From contig CBDUUP010000201.1 in NCBI GenBank assembly GCA_965370435.1, forward strand, positions 1 through 8,133: a stretch of 8,133 nt of DNA, read 5' to 3'. Origin of the DNA: CBDUUP01 sp965370435. GTDB lineage: Bacteria > Chloroflexota > Anaerolineae > Anaerolineales > UBA11579. Positions 1 through 5,486 of the stretch are shown in pieces; within the stretch, counting starts at the first letter, position 1; each line of letters opens with the position of its first letter. The notes beneath the pieces are model-generated. The model was not told the origin of the DNA, did not search any database, and saw only the letters and a list, made by a program, of their open reading frames with translations. The position numbers and the translations under genes are program-made.

Positions 1-18
1 CACCCCTCCCGGTCGGGG

Positions 19-51
19 CACCCCCCCCGGATTTTCCGCCGGCAGGGGGTG
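19..51. repeat. GC-rich hairpin downstream of panE
   Basis: The left arm CACCCCC (19-25) plus CCGG (27-30) can pair with CCGG (39-42) plus GGGGGTG (45-51), leaving an 8-nt loop at 31-38 and a small bulge. It lies 35 nt past the panE stop codon on the minus strand, where it could end or stabilise the pan transcript. There is no T-run after it, so an intrinsic terminator is not demonstrated. It may instead be one more of the intergenic hairpins scattered over this window. Nothing else is visible in positions 1-86. Confidence 0.4.
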
Positions 52-86
52 TCGCCACCTCGGCGATTGAAAAATACCATTTCCAT

Positions 87-1007
87 TCAAACCGCGTCTT
101 CACGGCTTTCGACTTTGGCCTTGACCAACTTCCACAGCACATCATTGACCGGCGTGGGAACACCAGCCTTCTCTCCAGCCTGCACGATGGCCCCGCAGAT
201 AGCGTCAATTTCGGTGGGCGCGCCGCGGGTGACGTCTTGCAGCATGGAGGAGTTGTTGGCAGCGGTGCGCCGGGCCACATCTTCCGAGGCGACGACCGGG
301 TCTTCAAAAGATAGCGATACGTCTTGGGCGGCGGCTACGGCGGCGGTCTCCTGGGCCAGGTCGGACATCAAGTCGTGGGCGGGCGGATGTTCCAACAGCG
401 CGCCGTTGGGCACGCCCAATATTGCGGTCAGGGGGTTGATGGCGGCGTTGATGACCAGCTTGCTCCAGATCAGGCTGTCCACGCCGGGCAAAACCTTGAC
501 TTCGAACCCGGCCTCCCGCAGCAGGGCGATCAGGGGTTGGGTGCGGGGATGCTCCCCCACCGAGACCACCCCCTCCCCGCCGGGACGCACTCGCCCGGAG
601 GAGAGCAACGTCGCGCCGGTGGTGGTGACGCCCAGAGCGACGCGGGCCTCGCCCAGCGCTTCGGCCATCAGGTCCATGTTGCCCAGGCCGTTTTGCAAGG
701 TCAGCGCCACGCCGTCCTCGTCCAGGCACTCGGCCAATTGCTGGGCGGCGCGAGCGGTCTGCCAGGCCTTGACCAGCACCAGGGCGTATTTCGCCCCGGC
801 GCATTCGGCGGGGTCGTTGGTGGCGGTGACGGGGAAAGATTGCTGCCCTCCGTCCGGAGCCACCAGGGTCACGCCGTGCTGGCGCAGCGCGGCCAGACCC
901 TCCGGCCAGGTCCCCAGCATGGTGATTGATGCGCCTTTAGCGGCCAGACGGGCGGCGAACAGGTTCGCCAGGGCGCCGGTGCCGACGATGAGGATGGCTT
1001 CGTCCAT
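87..1007 (-). CDS. panE: 2-dehydropantoate 2-reductase (ketopantoate reductase)
   Basis: Reduces 2-dehydropantoate to (R)-pantoate with NADPH, the second step of pantothenate (vitamin B5, hence CoA) synthesis, in the cytosol. The 306-residue length is normal for the PanE/ApbA family. An N-terminal Rossmann fold carries VGTGALA at residues 8-14; the third glycine of the usual GxGxxG is Ala14. It is followed by the LVLVKAWQT segment (77-84) and LQNGLGN (104-110). The C-terminal helical domain has WSKLVINAAINPLTA (181-195), with Lys183 and Asn187 at the expected catalytic and substrate positions. NNSSMLQD (251-258) and PTEID with Glu266 complete the ketopantoate site. The ATG follows the panB stop codon by three bases, and a GAGGGG ribosome site lies inside the panB tail, so the two genes are surely cotranscribed and probably translationally coupled. 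The product supplies the step directly after PanB. The assignment is firm. Confidence 0.95.
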   Translation of the reverse strand: MDEAILIVGTGALANLFAARLAAKGASITMLGTWPEGLAALRQHGVTLVAPDGGQQSFPVTATNDPAECAGAKYALVLVKAWQTARAAQQLAECLDEDGVALTLQNGLGNMDLMAEALGEARVALGVTTTGATLLSSGRVRPGGEGVVSVGEHPRTQPLIALLREAGFEVKVLPGVDSLIWSKLVINAAINPLTAILGVPNGALLEHPPAHDLMSDLAQETAAVAAAQDVSLSFEDPVVASEDVARRTAANNSSMLQDVTRGAPTEIDAICGAIVQAGEKAGVPTPVNDVLWKLVKAKVESREDAV

Positions 1008-1010
1008 CGC

Positions 1011-1901
1011 TCACCCCTCTTCGCCAAGCTCTTCTATCAGCGCGTCCCAGGCCTTATCTTTCATGCCCACGCTGTGCTCCTCGGCGGGGAAGGTCTTGTC
1101 TTCCACCTCGGCTTTGAAGGAGGCCATCGCTTCGCCGATGATGTCATGAAGGTTGGCGTATTTTTTGACGAATTTGGGCGTGAAGCGGTCGAAGAGGCCC
1201 AGCAGGTCGTGGGTGACCAGCACCTGCCCGTCGCAGCCCACCCCGGCCCCGATGCCGATGGTGGGGATGTCCAGTTTCTGGGATACCAGTTCGGCCAGCC
1301 GGTCGGGGACCGCCTCCAGCACGATGCCGAAGCAGCCCGCCTCTTGCAGGATGAGGGCGTCCTCCAGCAGGCGGTAGGCGGCGCTGGCGGAGCGTCCCTG
1401 GGCGCGGAACCCGCCCAACTGGTGGACGCTCTGCGGAGTCAGGCCCAGATGGCCCATCACCGGGATGCCGGTCTCGACGATGGCCCGGGTGGCTTCGGCC
1501 CGCTCGCGCCCGCCCTCCAGCTTGACCGCGTCCATCCCGGCCTCTTGCAGGAAGCGTCCGGCGTTGACGACCGCTTTCTTGGCCGAGACCTGGTAGGACA
1601 TGAAGGGCATGTCGCCGATCAGCATGGGATACTTGGCCCCCCGGGCCACGGCCTTACAGTGATGGAGCATGTCTTCCATCGTAACCGGCAGGGTGTTCTC
1701 GTAGCCCAGCACGACCATGCCCAGCGAGTCGCCGACCAGGATGGAGTCGATGCCCGACCGGTCCACCGCCAGCGCGGTGGGATAGTCGTAGGCGGTGAGC
1801 ATGGTGATGATCTCGCCGCGTTTTTTCTTGAGCGCAAAGGTGCGGGTGGTCACCTTCTTGCGCTCCACGGATGGGGATGCAGATTTGGGGTTGGTACTCA
1901 C
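1011..1901 (-). CDS. panB: 3-methyl-2-oxobutanoate hydroxymethyltransferase
   Basis: Transfers a hydroxymethyl group from 5,10-methylene-tetrahydrofolate to 2-oxoisovalerate, giving 2-dehydropantoate, the first committed step of pantothenate synthesis. It is a cytosolic TIM-barrel enzyme, decameric in known members and metal (Mg) dependent. The family motifs are all present: LTAYDYPTA (35-43), VGDSLGM (56-62, metal ligand Asp58), GDMPF (96-100, Asp97), AVKLEGG (125-131, Lys127 and Glu129), MGHLGLTPQ (149-157) and VLEAVP (194-199), where Glu196 is the expected general base. IGIGAG (215-220) follows. The length of 296 is slightly above the roughly 265-280 typical of the family, because of a Lys/Ser-rich N-terminal extension of about 20 residues. 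The start is a GTG, chosen because AAAGGAGG lies five bases before it. The gene is first in an operon with panE, which performs the next reaction. Confidence 0.96.
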   Translation of the reverse strand: MSTNPKSASPSVERKKVTTRTFALKKKRGEIITMLTAYDYPTALAVDRSGIDSILVGDSLGMVVLGYENTLPVTMEDMLHHCKAVARGAKYPMLIGDMPFMSYQVSAKKAVVNAGRFLQEAGMDAVKLEGGRERAEATRAIVETGIPVMGHLGLTPQSVHQLGGFRAQGRSASAAYRLLEDALILQEAGCFGIVLEAVPDRLAELVSQKLDIPTIGIGAGVGCDGQVLVTHDLLGLFDRFTPKFVKKYANLHDIIGEAMASFKAEVEDKTFPAEEHSVGMKDKAWDALIEELGEEG

Positions 1902-1906
1902 GGTAC

Positions 1907-1914
1907 CCTCCTTT
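1907..1914 (-). promoter_or_regulatory. Strong ribosome binding site of panB
   Basis: Read on the minus strand, AAAGGAGG stands five bases before the GTG at 1901. This near-perfect Shine-Dalgarno match fixes a GTG as the start of panB. Confidence 0.8.
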
Positions 1915-2015
1915 CAAAGGTAGGGGCCGCAGGACGGAATGTCCTTAGACCATAGTGGATGGATATTCAGTTGTCATTCGCCGTCCCGGTCTGGAGGGAT
2001 CCAGGCGGCAGAGGT

Positions 2016-2044
2016 ATTATCATCGAAAATGAGGGAATTGGCAA
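2016..2044 (-). promoter_or_regulatory. Sigma70-type promoter of the panB-panE operon
   Basis: On the minus strand, TTGCCA (2039-2044, 5/6 to TTGACA) and GATAAT (2016-2021, 5/6 to TATAAT) are separated by exactly 17 bp. Transcription would start near 2009 and leave a leader of about 108 nt before the GTG of panB. The first 30 nt of this leader (1980-2009) can fold: CTGGA (1991-1995) pairs with TCCAG (2000-2004), and GCCG (1980-1983) with CGGC (2006-2009). No known riboswitch was recognised. The promoter sits between the hairpin at 2063-2085 and panB. Confidence 0.65.
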
Positions 2045-2062
2045 GAGATTGTTCACCCCGTA

Positions 2063-2085
2063 GAGACGCCCCGGTGGGGCGTCTC
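2063..2085. repeat. Perfect 10-bp hairpin, copy 1 of a GAGACG repeat
   Basis: The arms GAGACGCCCC (2063-2072) and GGGGCGTCTC (2076-2085) are perfectly complementary around the 3-nt loop GGT. It lies 18 bp past the stop codon of the zinc-ribbon membrane gene and 18 bp before the -35 box of the pan promoter. It could end transcription of the former, although no T-run follows on the minus strand. The related copy at 3098-3120 makes a dispersed repeat family the better description. Confidence 0.75.
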
Positions 2086-2103
2086 CGGCTGGCATTAAAA
2101 ATG

Positions 2104-2985
2104 CTATGGCGCTATAGCTCGAATAGCCAAAATAGCGGCGGCACTTACCGAAATCCCCACAGCAATTTGTATCCAACCAATTCGGCGCACATTGTCCTCA
2201 CAAACGAAGAGATTCCTTCCATATATCCATTCGACTGGGTAAGCGCCGGCGAGAATCGCAAAAAGACCGTTGAGGATACGCACACTGGCAAACGCAGCGC
2301 CTCCCAGTATCATATAAACATCAATCTCTCTCTCTTGAACACTGAAAACCGTGCCAAGTTTAATGAGCGAAAATAGCATGAATATGAACCATAACGCCAG
2401 GGCTATCGGATACCCCCACCTCACCCACGCAAGACGGGGATGCTTTTTCTTCATCTGGCTGCCGTTCAACATGCTTTCGAGCTTGAAAAACCGCATTGGG
2501 AGAATCATAATTGTAAAGCCTATCAGCGAAAACAGCCATCCGACCAAGTGACCCTTCAAGTTATTTACTGAATAATAAATTTGGATTCCGATAAAACCAA
2601 CCAGACTGATAAATACCAGATATAGCAGCCATGACAGGAATATACCTCCCACTGTGCGATCAAAAAATGAGCGGGCTGGTCCGGTTGCGATTGACAACAT
2701 GGGTTTGGAAAAGTCGTATAAGTCGGGTGGCAAAAGATACTCGGTGTCACACCCGTCGCATATCCACGAGTCAGGATGTTTCTCAACGTTGTCCACATAC
2801 TGTCCACCCATTTCACATTTCGGACACCAGACCTGCGCCGTTTCCCAACCACAGTTTTGACAAACTACGTAGAGAGATTTCCCCAATTCGGCATCTTGTA
2901 CATCAACCACGTATTGCTGGTTGCATCCCTCACACCAAATTGATAAAAGGCTTACGCCATCATGAGCTTTCAAAGTATCTTCCAT
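2104..2985 (-). CDS. Double zinc-ribbon multi-pass membrane protein, function unknown
   Basis: I do not recognise a named family for this 293-residue protein. The N-terminal 80 residues hold eight cysteines in four CxxC knuckles: Cys18/21, Cys42/45, Cys54/57 and Cys76/79. The spacing suggests two consecutive zinc ribbons with about 20 residues between the knuckles of each. The rest is hydrophobic, with about five membrane spans near residues 113-136, 148-164, 190-210, 224-247 and 268-289. A basic stretch (KKKHPR, 179-184) lies between the second and third spans. The ribbons are probably cytoplasmic, but the topology is not proven. No clear Shine-Dalgarno precedes the ATG at 2985. By eye the GC content is clearly lower than in the pan genes, which suggests separate acquisition. 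Two related hairpins flank it at 2063-2085 and 3098-3120. It is divergent from the toxin-antitoxin pair and has no evident operon partner. The coding call is good; the function is open. Confidence 0.8.
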   Translation of the reverse strand: MEDTLKAHDGVSLLSIWCEGCNQQYVVDVQDAELGKSLYVVCQNCGWETAQVWCPKCEMGGQYVDNVEKHPDSWICDGCDTEYLLPPDLYDFSKPMLSIATGPARSFFDRTVGGIFLSWLLYLVFISLVGFIGIQIYYSVNNLKGHLVGWLFSLIGFTIMILPMRFFKLESMLNGSQMKKKHPRLAWVRWGYPIALALWFIFMLFSLIKLGTVFSVQEREIDVYMILGGAAFASVRILNGLFAILAGAYPVEWIYGRNLFVCEDNVRRIGWIQIAVGISVSAAAILAIRAIAP

Positions 2986-3097
2986 TGCAGGAATATTTTT
3001 CCATTTAAGATTTTCAAAATCATAAAAGCAATAGTATCACGAAAGAATTAGACCTGGCCTTCTAAACTCCTATTAACCAAATCGCCTGGCGCAGTCG

Positions 3098-3120
3098 GAG
3101 ACGTGCCACCGGCACGTCTC
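3098..3120. repeat. Perfect 10-bp hairpin, copy 2 of a GAGACG repeat (inverted)
   Basis: The arms GAGACGTGCC (3098-3107) and GGCACGTCTC (3111-3120) pair perfectly around the loop ACC. Read on the minus strand the loop is GGT, as in the copy at 2063-2085. The outer flanks also match in that orientation: TAGAGACG before, and CGTCTCCG(G/A)CTG after. Two stem pairs differ from copy 1, and both are changed on both arms, so pairing is kept. The element lies in the 233-bp gap between two divergent genes. Confidence 0.75.
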
Positions 3121-3147
3121 TATGGCGGGTTCGAATATAAAACCCTC

Positions 3148-3188
3148 TTGCCCTTCACGTATTTACGTGTTACACTGTTTTACGTGAA
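3148..3188 (+). promoter_or_regulatory. Promoter with overlapping CACGTA operator of the toxin-antitoxin pair
   Basis: TTGCCC (3148-3153, 4/6) and TACACT (3171-3176, 4/6) with a 17-bp spacer form a plausible but moderate promoter, starting near 3183. Three copies of one half-site overlay it: CACGTA at 3156-3161, TACGTG at 3164-3169 and TACGTG at 3181-3186. The first two form a perfect palindrome with a 2-bp centre. The first and third extend to TTCACGTA (3154-3161) and TACGTGAA (3181-3188). The half-sites lie in the spacer and at the start point, where a bound repressor would block polymerase. This is what is expected for autorepression by a ribbon-helix-helix antitoxin. Confidence 0.6.
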
Positions 3189-3218
3189 TAATTATCAAGC
3201 TGCTCCTGGAGTCTGCCC

Positions 3219-3461
3219 ATGACCAAGCAAAATATTACCCTTTCAATTTCCAAGGAACTGCTGCGCAAAGCCAAACTGCTGGCGGTGGAACGAAACACTT
3301 CCCTCTCCGGCCTGCTCAGCCGCACCCTGGAAAACTTGGTGACTCATGATGAAGGGTACCAGCAAGCATACCAGCGCAACCTGGAATGGTTAGCCTCCGG
3401 CCGCGACCTGGGAACGGAGGGGAAGATCGATTGGCCGCGCGAGGATTTGCATGAACGATAA
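3219..3461 (+). CDS. vapB: Ribbon-helix-helix antitoxin of a VapBC-type pair
   Basis: An 80-residue protein that probably neutralises the PIN-domain RNase encoded next and represses the shared promoter. Residues 5-12 (NITLSISK) form the likely DNA-contacting beta strand. The two helices of a ribbon-helix-helix fold follow at about 13-25 (ELLRKAKLLAVER) and 28-42 (SLSGLLSRTLENLVT). The C-terminal half (about 45-80) is polar with Tyr/Trp residues, as expected of a toxin-binding tail. The ATG has GGAG seven bases upstream. The stop codon lies 11 bases inside the toxin gene, so the two are translationally coupled with the antitoxin made first. The antitoxin role rests on fold, size and neighbour. 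The exact subfamily is uncertain, since several RHH groups accompany PIN toxins. Confidence 0.85.
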   Translation: MTKQNITLSISKELLRKAKLLAVERNTSLSGLLSRTLENLVTHDEGYQQAYQRNLEWLASGRDLGTEGKIDWPREDLHER

Positions 3462-3885
3462 CCTGCCGGCTCCCCAATTTTTCGATACCAATATCCTGGT
3501 TTACGCCTATGATCTATCTGCGGGGCGAAAACGCGGCCTCGCTAAAACCATCGTAGAACAATGCTGGAAGGATCAAAACGGCTGCTTGAGCATCCAGGTC
3601 CTGCAAGAATTTTACGTCACCCTCACCCAGAAGATCACCCCCCCGCTCGATCGGCAATCGGCTCGTCAGATCGTCGCCGATCTATCCTACTGGAAGACTC
3701 ACACCCCTGAGGCCGATGATATTCTGCAAGCGATAGACCTACAAGGCGAATATTCTCTATCTTTTTGGGATGCGATGATCGTTCAAAGCGCCCTGCGTCT
3801 GGGATGCGGACAGATATGGTCAGAAGATATGTCCGCGGGCCAGGCCTATCACGGCGTGACCGTAATCAACCCGTTCTTGGAATAG
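3451..3885 (+). CDS. vapC: PIN-domain ribonuclease toxin (VapC-like)
   Basis: A Mg-dependent RNase of the PIN family, the toxin of the pair; known VapC toxins cut tRNA or rRNA, but the target here cannot be read from sequence. The 144-residue length is typical. Acidic active-site positions are all present: Asp12 in FFDTNILVYAYD, Glu53 in VLQEFY, Asp107 in SFWDAMI and Asp126 in WSEDM. Thr13 and Asn14 complete the first motif. The long segment ALRLGC after the third acid and the IWSEDM motif fit the group of PIN proteins with an FDTN start. The ATG overlaps the antitoxin by 11 bases and has GAGGA five bases upstream. The intact catalytic set suggests that the toxin is active. A compound hairpin repeat follows 39 bp past its stop. 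Confidence 0.9.
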   Translation: MNDNLPAPQFFDTNILVYAYDLSAGRKRGLAKTIVEQCWKDQNGCLSIQVLQEFYVTLTQKITPPLDRQSARQIVADLSYWKTHTPEADDILQAIDLQGEYSLSFWDAMIVQSALRLGCGQIWSEDMSAGQAYHGVTVINPFLE

Positions 3886-3923
3886 CGCAGATTTTCGGGG
3901 TGCATTTCAGTTTGGGGGTTTGA

Positions 3924-4056
3924 GTGACTAAAGTCACGCAAACGTTTACGAAGTCGGCCTGCGCCGACTTGAGGATGATTTAGTCCGCCGAAGGCTTCGT
4001 CCTGAGGCTCAACCCGAAGGGGCGGACTTCGTAGTTGTTAGTGCGACTTTAGTCGC
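3924..4056. repeat. Compound inverted-repeat element between convergent genes
   Basis: Several hairpins are nested here. GTGACT and AGTCAC (3924-3929, 3932-3937) form one, and GCGACT and AGTCGC (4043-4048, 4051-4056) another. The two 14-bp units are also reverse complements of each other at 12 of 14 positions. Inside, AAGTCGGC (3951-3958) pairs with GCCGACTT (3963-3970). AGTCCGCC (3982-3989) pairs with GGCGGACT (4021-4028) around CTTCG (3995-3999) and CGAAG (4015-4019). It separates the convergent toxin and sulfotransferase genes and could serve as a two-way terminator, though no T-run marks it. It looks like a dispersed non-coding repeat. Confidence 0.65.
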
Positions 4057-4073
4057 CGAGGGTTTGAAAAAGA

Positions 4074-4802
4074 TTATCTGGAATACCCCATTCTCTCCAA
4101 AACCTCCCCAAAAGCTTGCTCGCAGTCTTCCAACTGTTCAGCCGTCAACGCGGAGCGGAAGCGTTCGGCCTGGCCGTGGCTGAAGTGCAGACCGGCTTGC
4201 CCCCGGTCTTCCCGGCCGGGGCGGTATTGCTCGACCACCGCCTGGATGGCCTCCTCATCCAATTCCAGGAAGGCGACCAGACGAGCCGCCTCGGCGTCAT
4301 AGTCGCTCAACAAATCTTCGTAGCGGGTGTGCAGGGCCTGCCCGCAATCCATCCAGGCCTCCCAGATCCGGACGTATTCCAGCATGAAAGGTATGGCGTC
4401 TTCAAGGGTGGTCAGGTGAGAGAAGGCGTTGGGGCGTCCTTTCTCCCGGCCGCGCTGGCCGTATTCGAAAGCGGAGAGCGCCGCGCCCCGGGGGTCGCGG
4501 TAAATGTAAGCCGGGCGGATCATGCCCCGGCGGATCAGCGTGAGGGCCAGCGGCTTCGGCCCGGCGTGGGCCTTGACCGCGAAAGTATTGCCCAACAGCG
4601 AGGGCAGCATGACCGGCAGCAAGCGGAGCGGGGTCAGCGCGCCGATGTTGCAGTTGACCTCGGTCAAGATCCGTCCCAGCCAGAAACGCCGCCGAATCTG
4701 GCGGGCGTCCTGGCCTCCGGCGGCCAGCAGCAAATCGTGGGTGAGATTGTAGTACCAGCCCGATCCGGCCCGGGGCATGCCTGCGGATAAAACCAGCATC
4801 AT
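4074..4802 (-). CDS. Sulfotransferase-like protein (PAPS-binding P-loop fold)
   Basis: Probably transfers sulfate from PAPS to an unknown acceptor. The N-terminal SAGMPRAGSGW (residues 6-16) is the P-loop-like 5'-phosphosulfate motif. AVKAHAG holds Lys77 and His79, the latter a candidate catalytic base. YIYRDPRGAALSAFEYG (100-116) is the 3'-phosphate motif with Arg102, Asp103 and Ser110. HTRYEDLLSD (158-167) matches the family's conserved RYEDL helix start. At 242 residues it is compact for the family. I chose the ATG at 4802: GGAG at 4806-4809 lies three bases before it and six before the adjacent ATG at 4799, which is equally possible. An upstream TTG at 4811 would overlap this ribosome site. 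GC content is high, like panB. It stands alone, divergent from the YtxH-like gene, so no pathway can be assigned. Confidence 0.8.
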   Translation of the reverse strand: MMLVLSAGMPRAGSGWYYNLTHDLLLAAGGQDARQIRRRFWLGRILTEVNCNIGALTPLRLLPVMLPSLLGNTFAVKAHAGPKPLALTLIRRGMIRPAYIYRDPRGAALSAFEYGQRGREKGRPNAFSHLTTLEDAIPFMLEYVRIWEAWMDCGQALHTRYEDLLSDYDAEAARLVAFLELDEEAIQAVVEQYRPGREDRGQAGLHFSHGQAERFRSALTAEQLEDCEQAFGEVLERMGYSR

Positions 4803-4849
4803 TGGCTCCAAAATAGCGATTTAGGCAAAGAGGCAGCGCGCCGCGCCCT

Positions 4850-4878
4850 TTGCACATTATCCAATTCTCTCATATAAT
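4850..4878 (+). promoter_or_regulatory. Promoter of the YtxH-like gene
   Basis: A perfect TATAAT (4873-4878) has TTGCAC (4850-4855, 3/6) at the ideal 17-bp distance. The start would fall near 4885, giving a leader of about 42 nt. It faces right, in the short gap between the divergent sulfotransferase and YtxH-like genes. Confidence 0.65.
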
Positions 4879-4926
4879 ACCCTTACCGACAACTATCCGA
4901 GACACACATTGTCCGAGGAGGCGACG

Positions 4927-5166
4927 ATGAAAAGATTCTTTAGCTTTTTTAGCGGGGCGCTTATGGGCGGGCTGGTGGGGGCTGTGGTTGCTATTCTGTT
5001 GGCCCCCTATGCTGGGGATGAGCTGCGCGCCCAGATTCGCTCCCGGGCCATCAGCATGCAAGATGATGTCCGCTCGGCCGCTCAAACCAAGCGCGCCGAA
5101 CTGGAATCCCAACTGGCTTCCCTGCGTGCGCCCAAGCCCCCCGCCCCGCCCGTCGAGATAGAATAA
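4927..5166 (+). CDS. YtxH-like small membrane protein
   Basis: A 79-residue protein with one glycine-rich membrane span at about residues 8-27 (FFSGALMGGLVGAVVAILLA). This is followed by the YtxH-type junction LLAPYAGDELRAQI and a charged, probably coiled-coil helix to about residue 66. The tail (APKPPAPPVEIE) is proline-rich and disordered. The family is widespread in Gram-positive bacteria and related phyla and is sometimes stress linked; its biochemical role is not known. I chose the ATG at 4927 because GAGGAGG (4915-4921) ends five bases before it. A TTG at 4909 in the same frame lies upstream of that site and is unlikely to be used. It is a single gene with its own strong promoter and a hairpin 26 bp after the stop. 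Confidence 0.85.
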   Translation: MKRFFSFFSGALMGGLVGAVVAILLAPYAGDELRAQIRSRAISMQDDVRSAAQTKRAELESQLASLRAPKPPAPPVEIE

Positions 5167-5192
5167 TTCCACCCTCAGTACCTGTAAAAATC

Positions 5193-5215
5193 GGAGCGGG
5201 CTTCTGGCCCGCTCC
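5193..5215 (+). terminator. Perfect 9-bp hairpin after the YtxH-like gene
   Basis: GGAGCGGGC (5193-5201) pairs with GCCCGCTCC (5207-5215) around a 5-nt loop. Position and stability suit a transcription end for the preceding gene, but no T-run follows. It may instead be a dispersed repeat like the other intergenic hairpins of this window. Confidence 0.45.
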
Positions 5216-5286
5216 ACGGGTATCAATTTAAGCGCTCTTTGGGGGATTCTAAACTCTGTTTGATTCCAACCCGGAACACGAACCAA

Positions 5287-5326
5287 TCATTCATGCAGCC
5301 CCAGCTCCTCAGCCAGCCTTTGGCCT
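5287..5326 (-). pseudogene. Short acpS-like fragment, left copy
   Basis: Read on the minus strand this gives QRLAEELGLH, then Glu and a stop. The DNA at 5294-5326 repeats that at 6604-6637 in the same orientation, with one substitution and one missing G; that second site lies in a longer acpS remnant. The fragment is too short to encode anything and is best seen as a footprint of a past duplication or insertion around the MarR-GNAT gene. Identification depends on the better preserved right copy. Confidence 0.5.
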
Positions 5327-5418
5327 ATCAAGCAGCAGATTTCTAAGGCAGTCAACCCTCATACGAGCTGCTTATGCCTTCTATCGTTTTCTCTCCGTAT
5401 ATGCCTCGAGAAATATAC

Positions 5419-5452
5419 TTGACAAAGTCAATAACATCGTTGATAATGTCAA
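5419..5452 (+). promoter_or_regulatory. MarR-GNAT promoter with two tandem palindromic operators
   Basis: A perfect -35 TTGACA (5419-5424) and GATAAT (5442-5447, 5/6) with a 17-bp spacer give a strong promoter starting near 5454. It coincides with two copies of a 13-bp palindrome, TTGACAAAGTCAA (5419-5431) and TTGATAATGTCAA (5440-5452), consensus TTGAYAAWGTCAA. Their centres are 21 bp apart, about two helix turns, so two dimers could bind on one face of the DNA. One covers the -35 box and the other the -10 box. Repression by the MarR domain encoded just downstream is the natural reading. Confidence 0.75.
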
Positions 5453-5486
5453 CTATATTCAGCGCCTCACGGAAAGGATGACGCTT

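Noticed and set aside
49..1149. Plus-strand frame of 366 codons spanning panE
   Set aside because: Serine- and alanine-rich antisense translation running across the panB-panE junction; panE on the other strand is certain.
1074..1955. Long plus-strand frame opposite panB
   Set aside because: It is antisense to an unambiguous panB, is rich in His, Asp and Gly as antisense frames of GC-rich genes are, and has no family motif.
1902..2015. Known riboswitch in the panB leader
   Set aside because: No conserved core of a known riboswitch class could be identified; only a simple fold near the 5' end.
2063..3120. The two GAGACG hairpins as a CRISPR array or a toxin-antitoxin RNA pair
   Set aside because: Only two copies, more than 1 kb apart and in opposite orientation, with no spacer pattern.
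4116..4790. Long plus-strand frame opposite the sulfotransferase gene
   Set aside because: A shadow frame of a GC-rich gene whose sense strand carries the PAPS motifs.
4870..5286. Minus-strand frame of 138 codons over the YtxH-like gene
   Set aside because: It overlaps the well-supported small gene with its own promoter and ribosome site and shows no domain.
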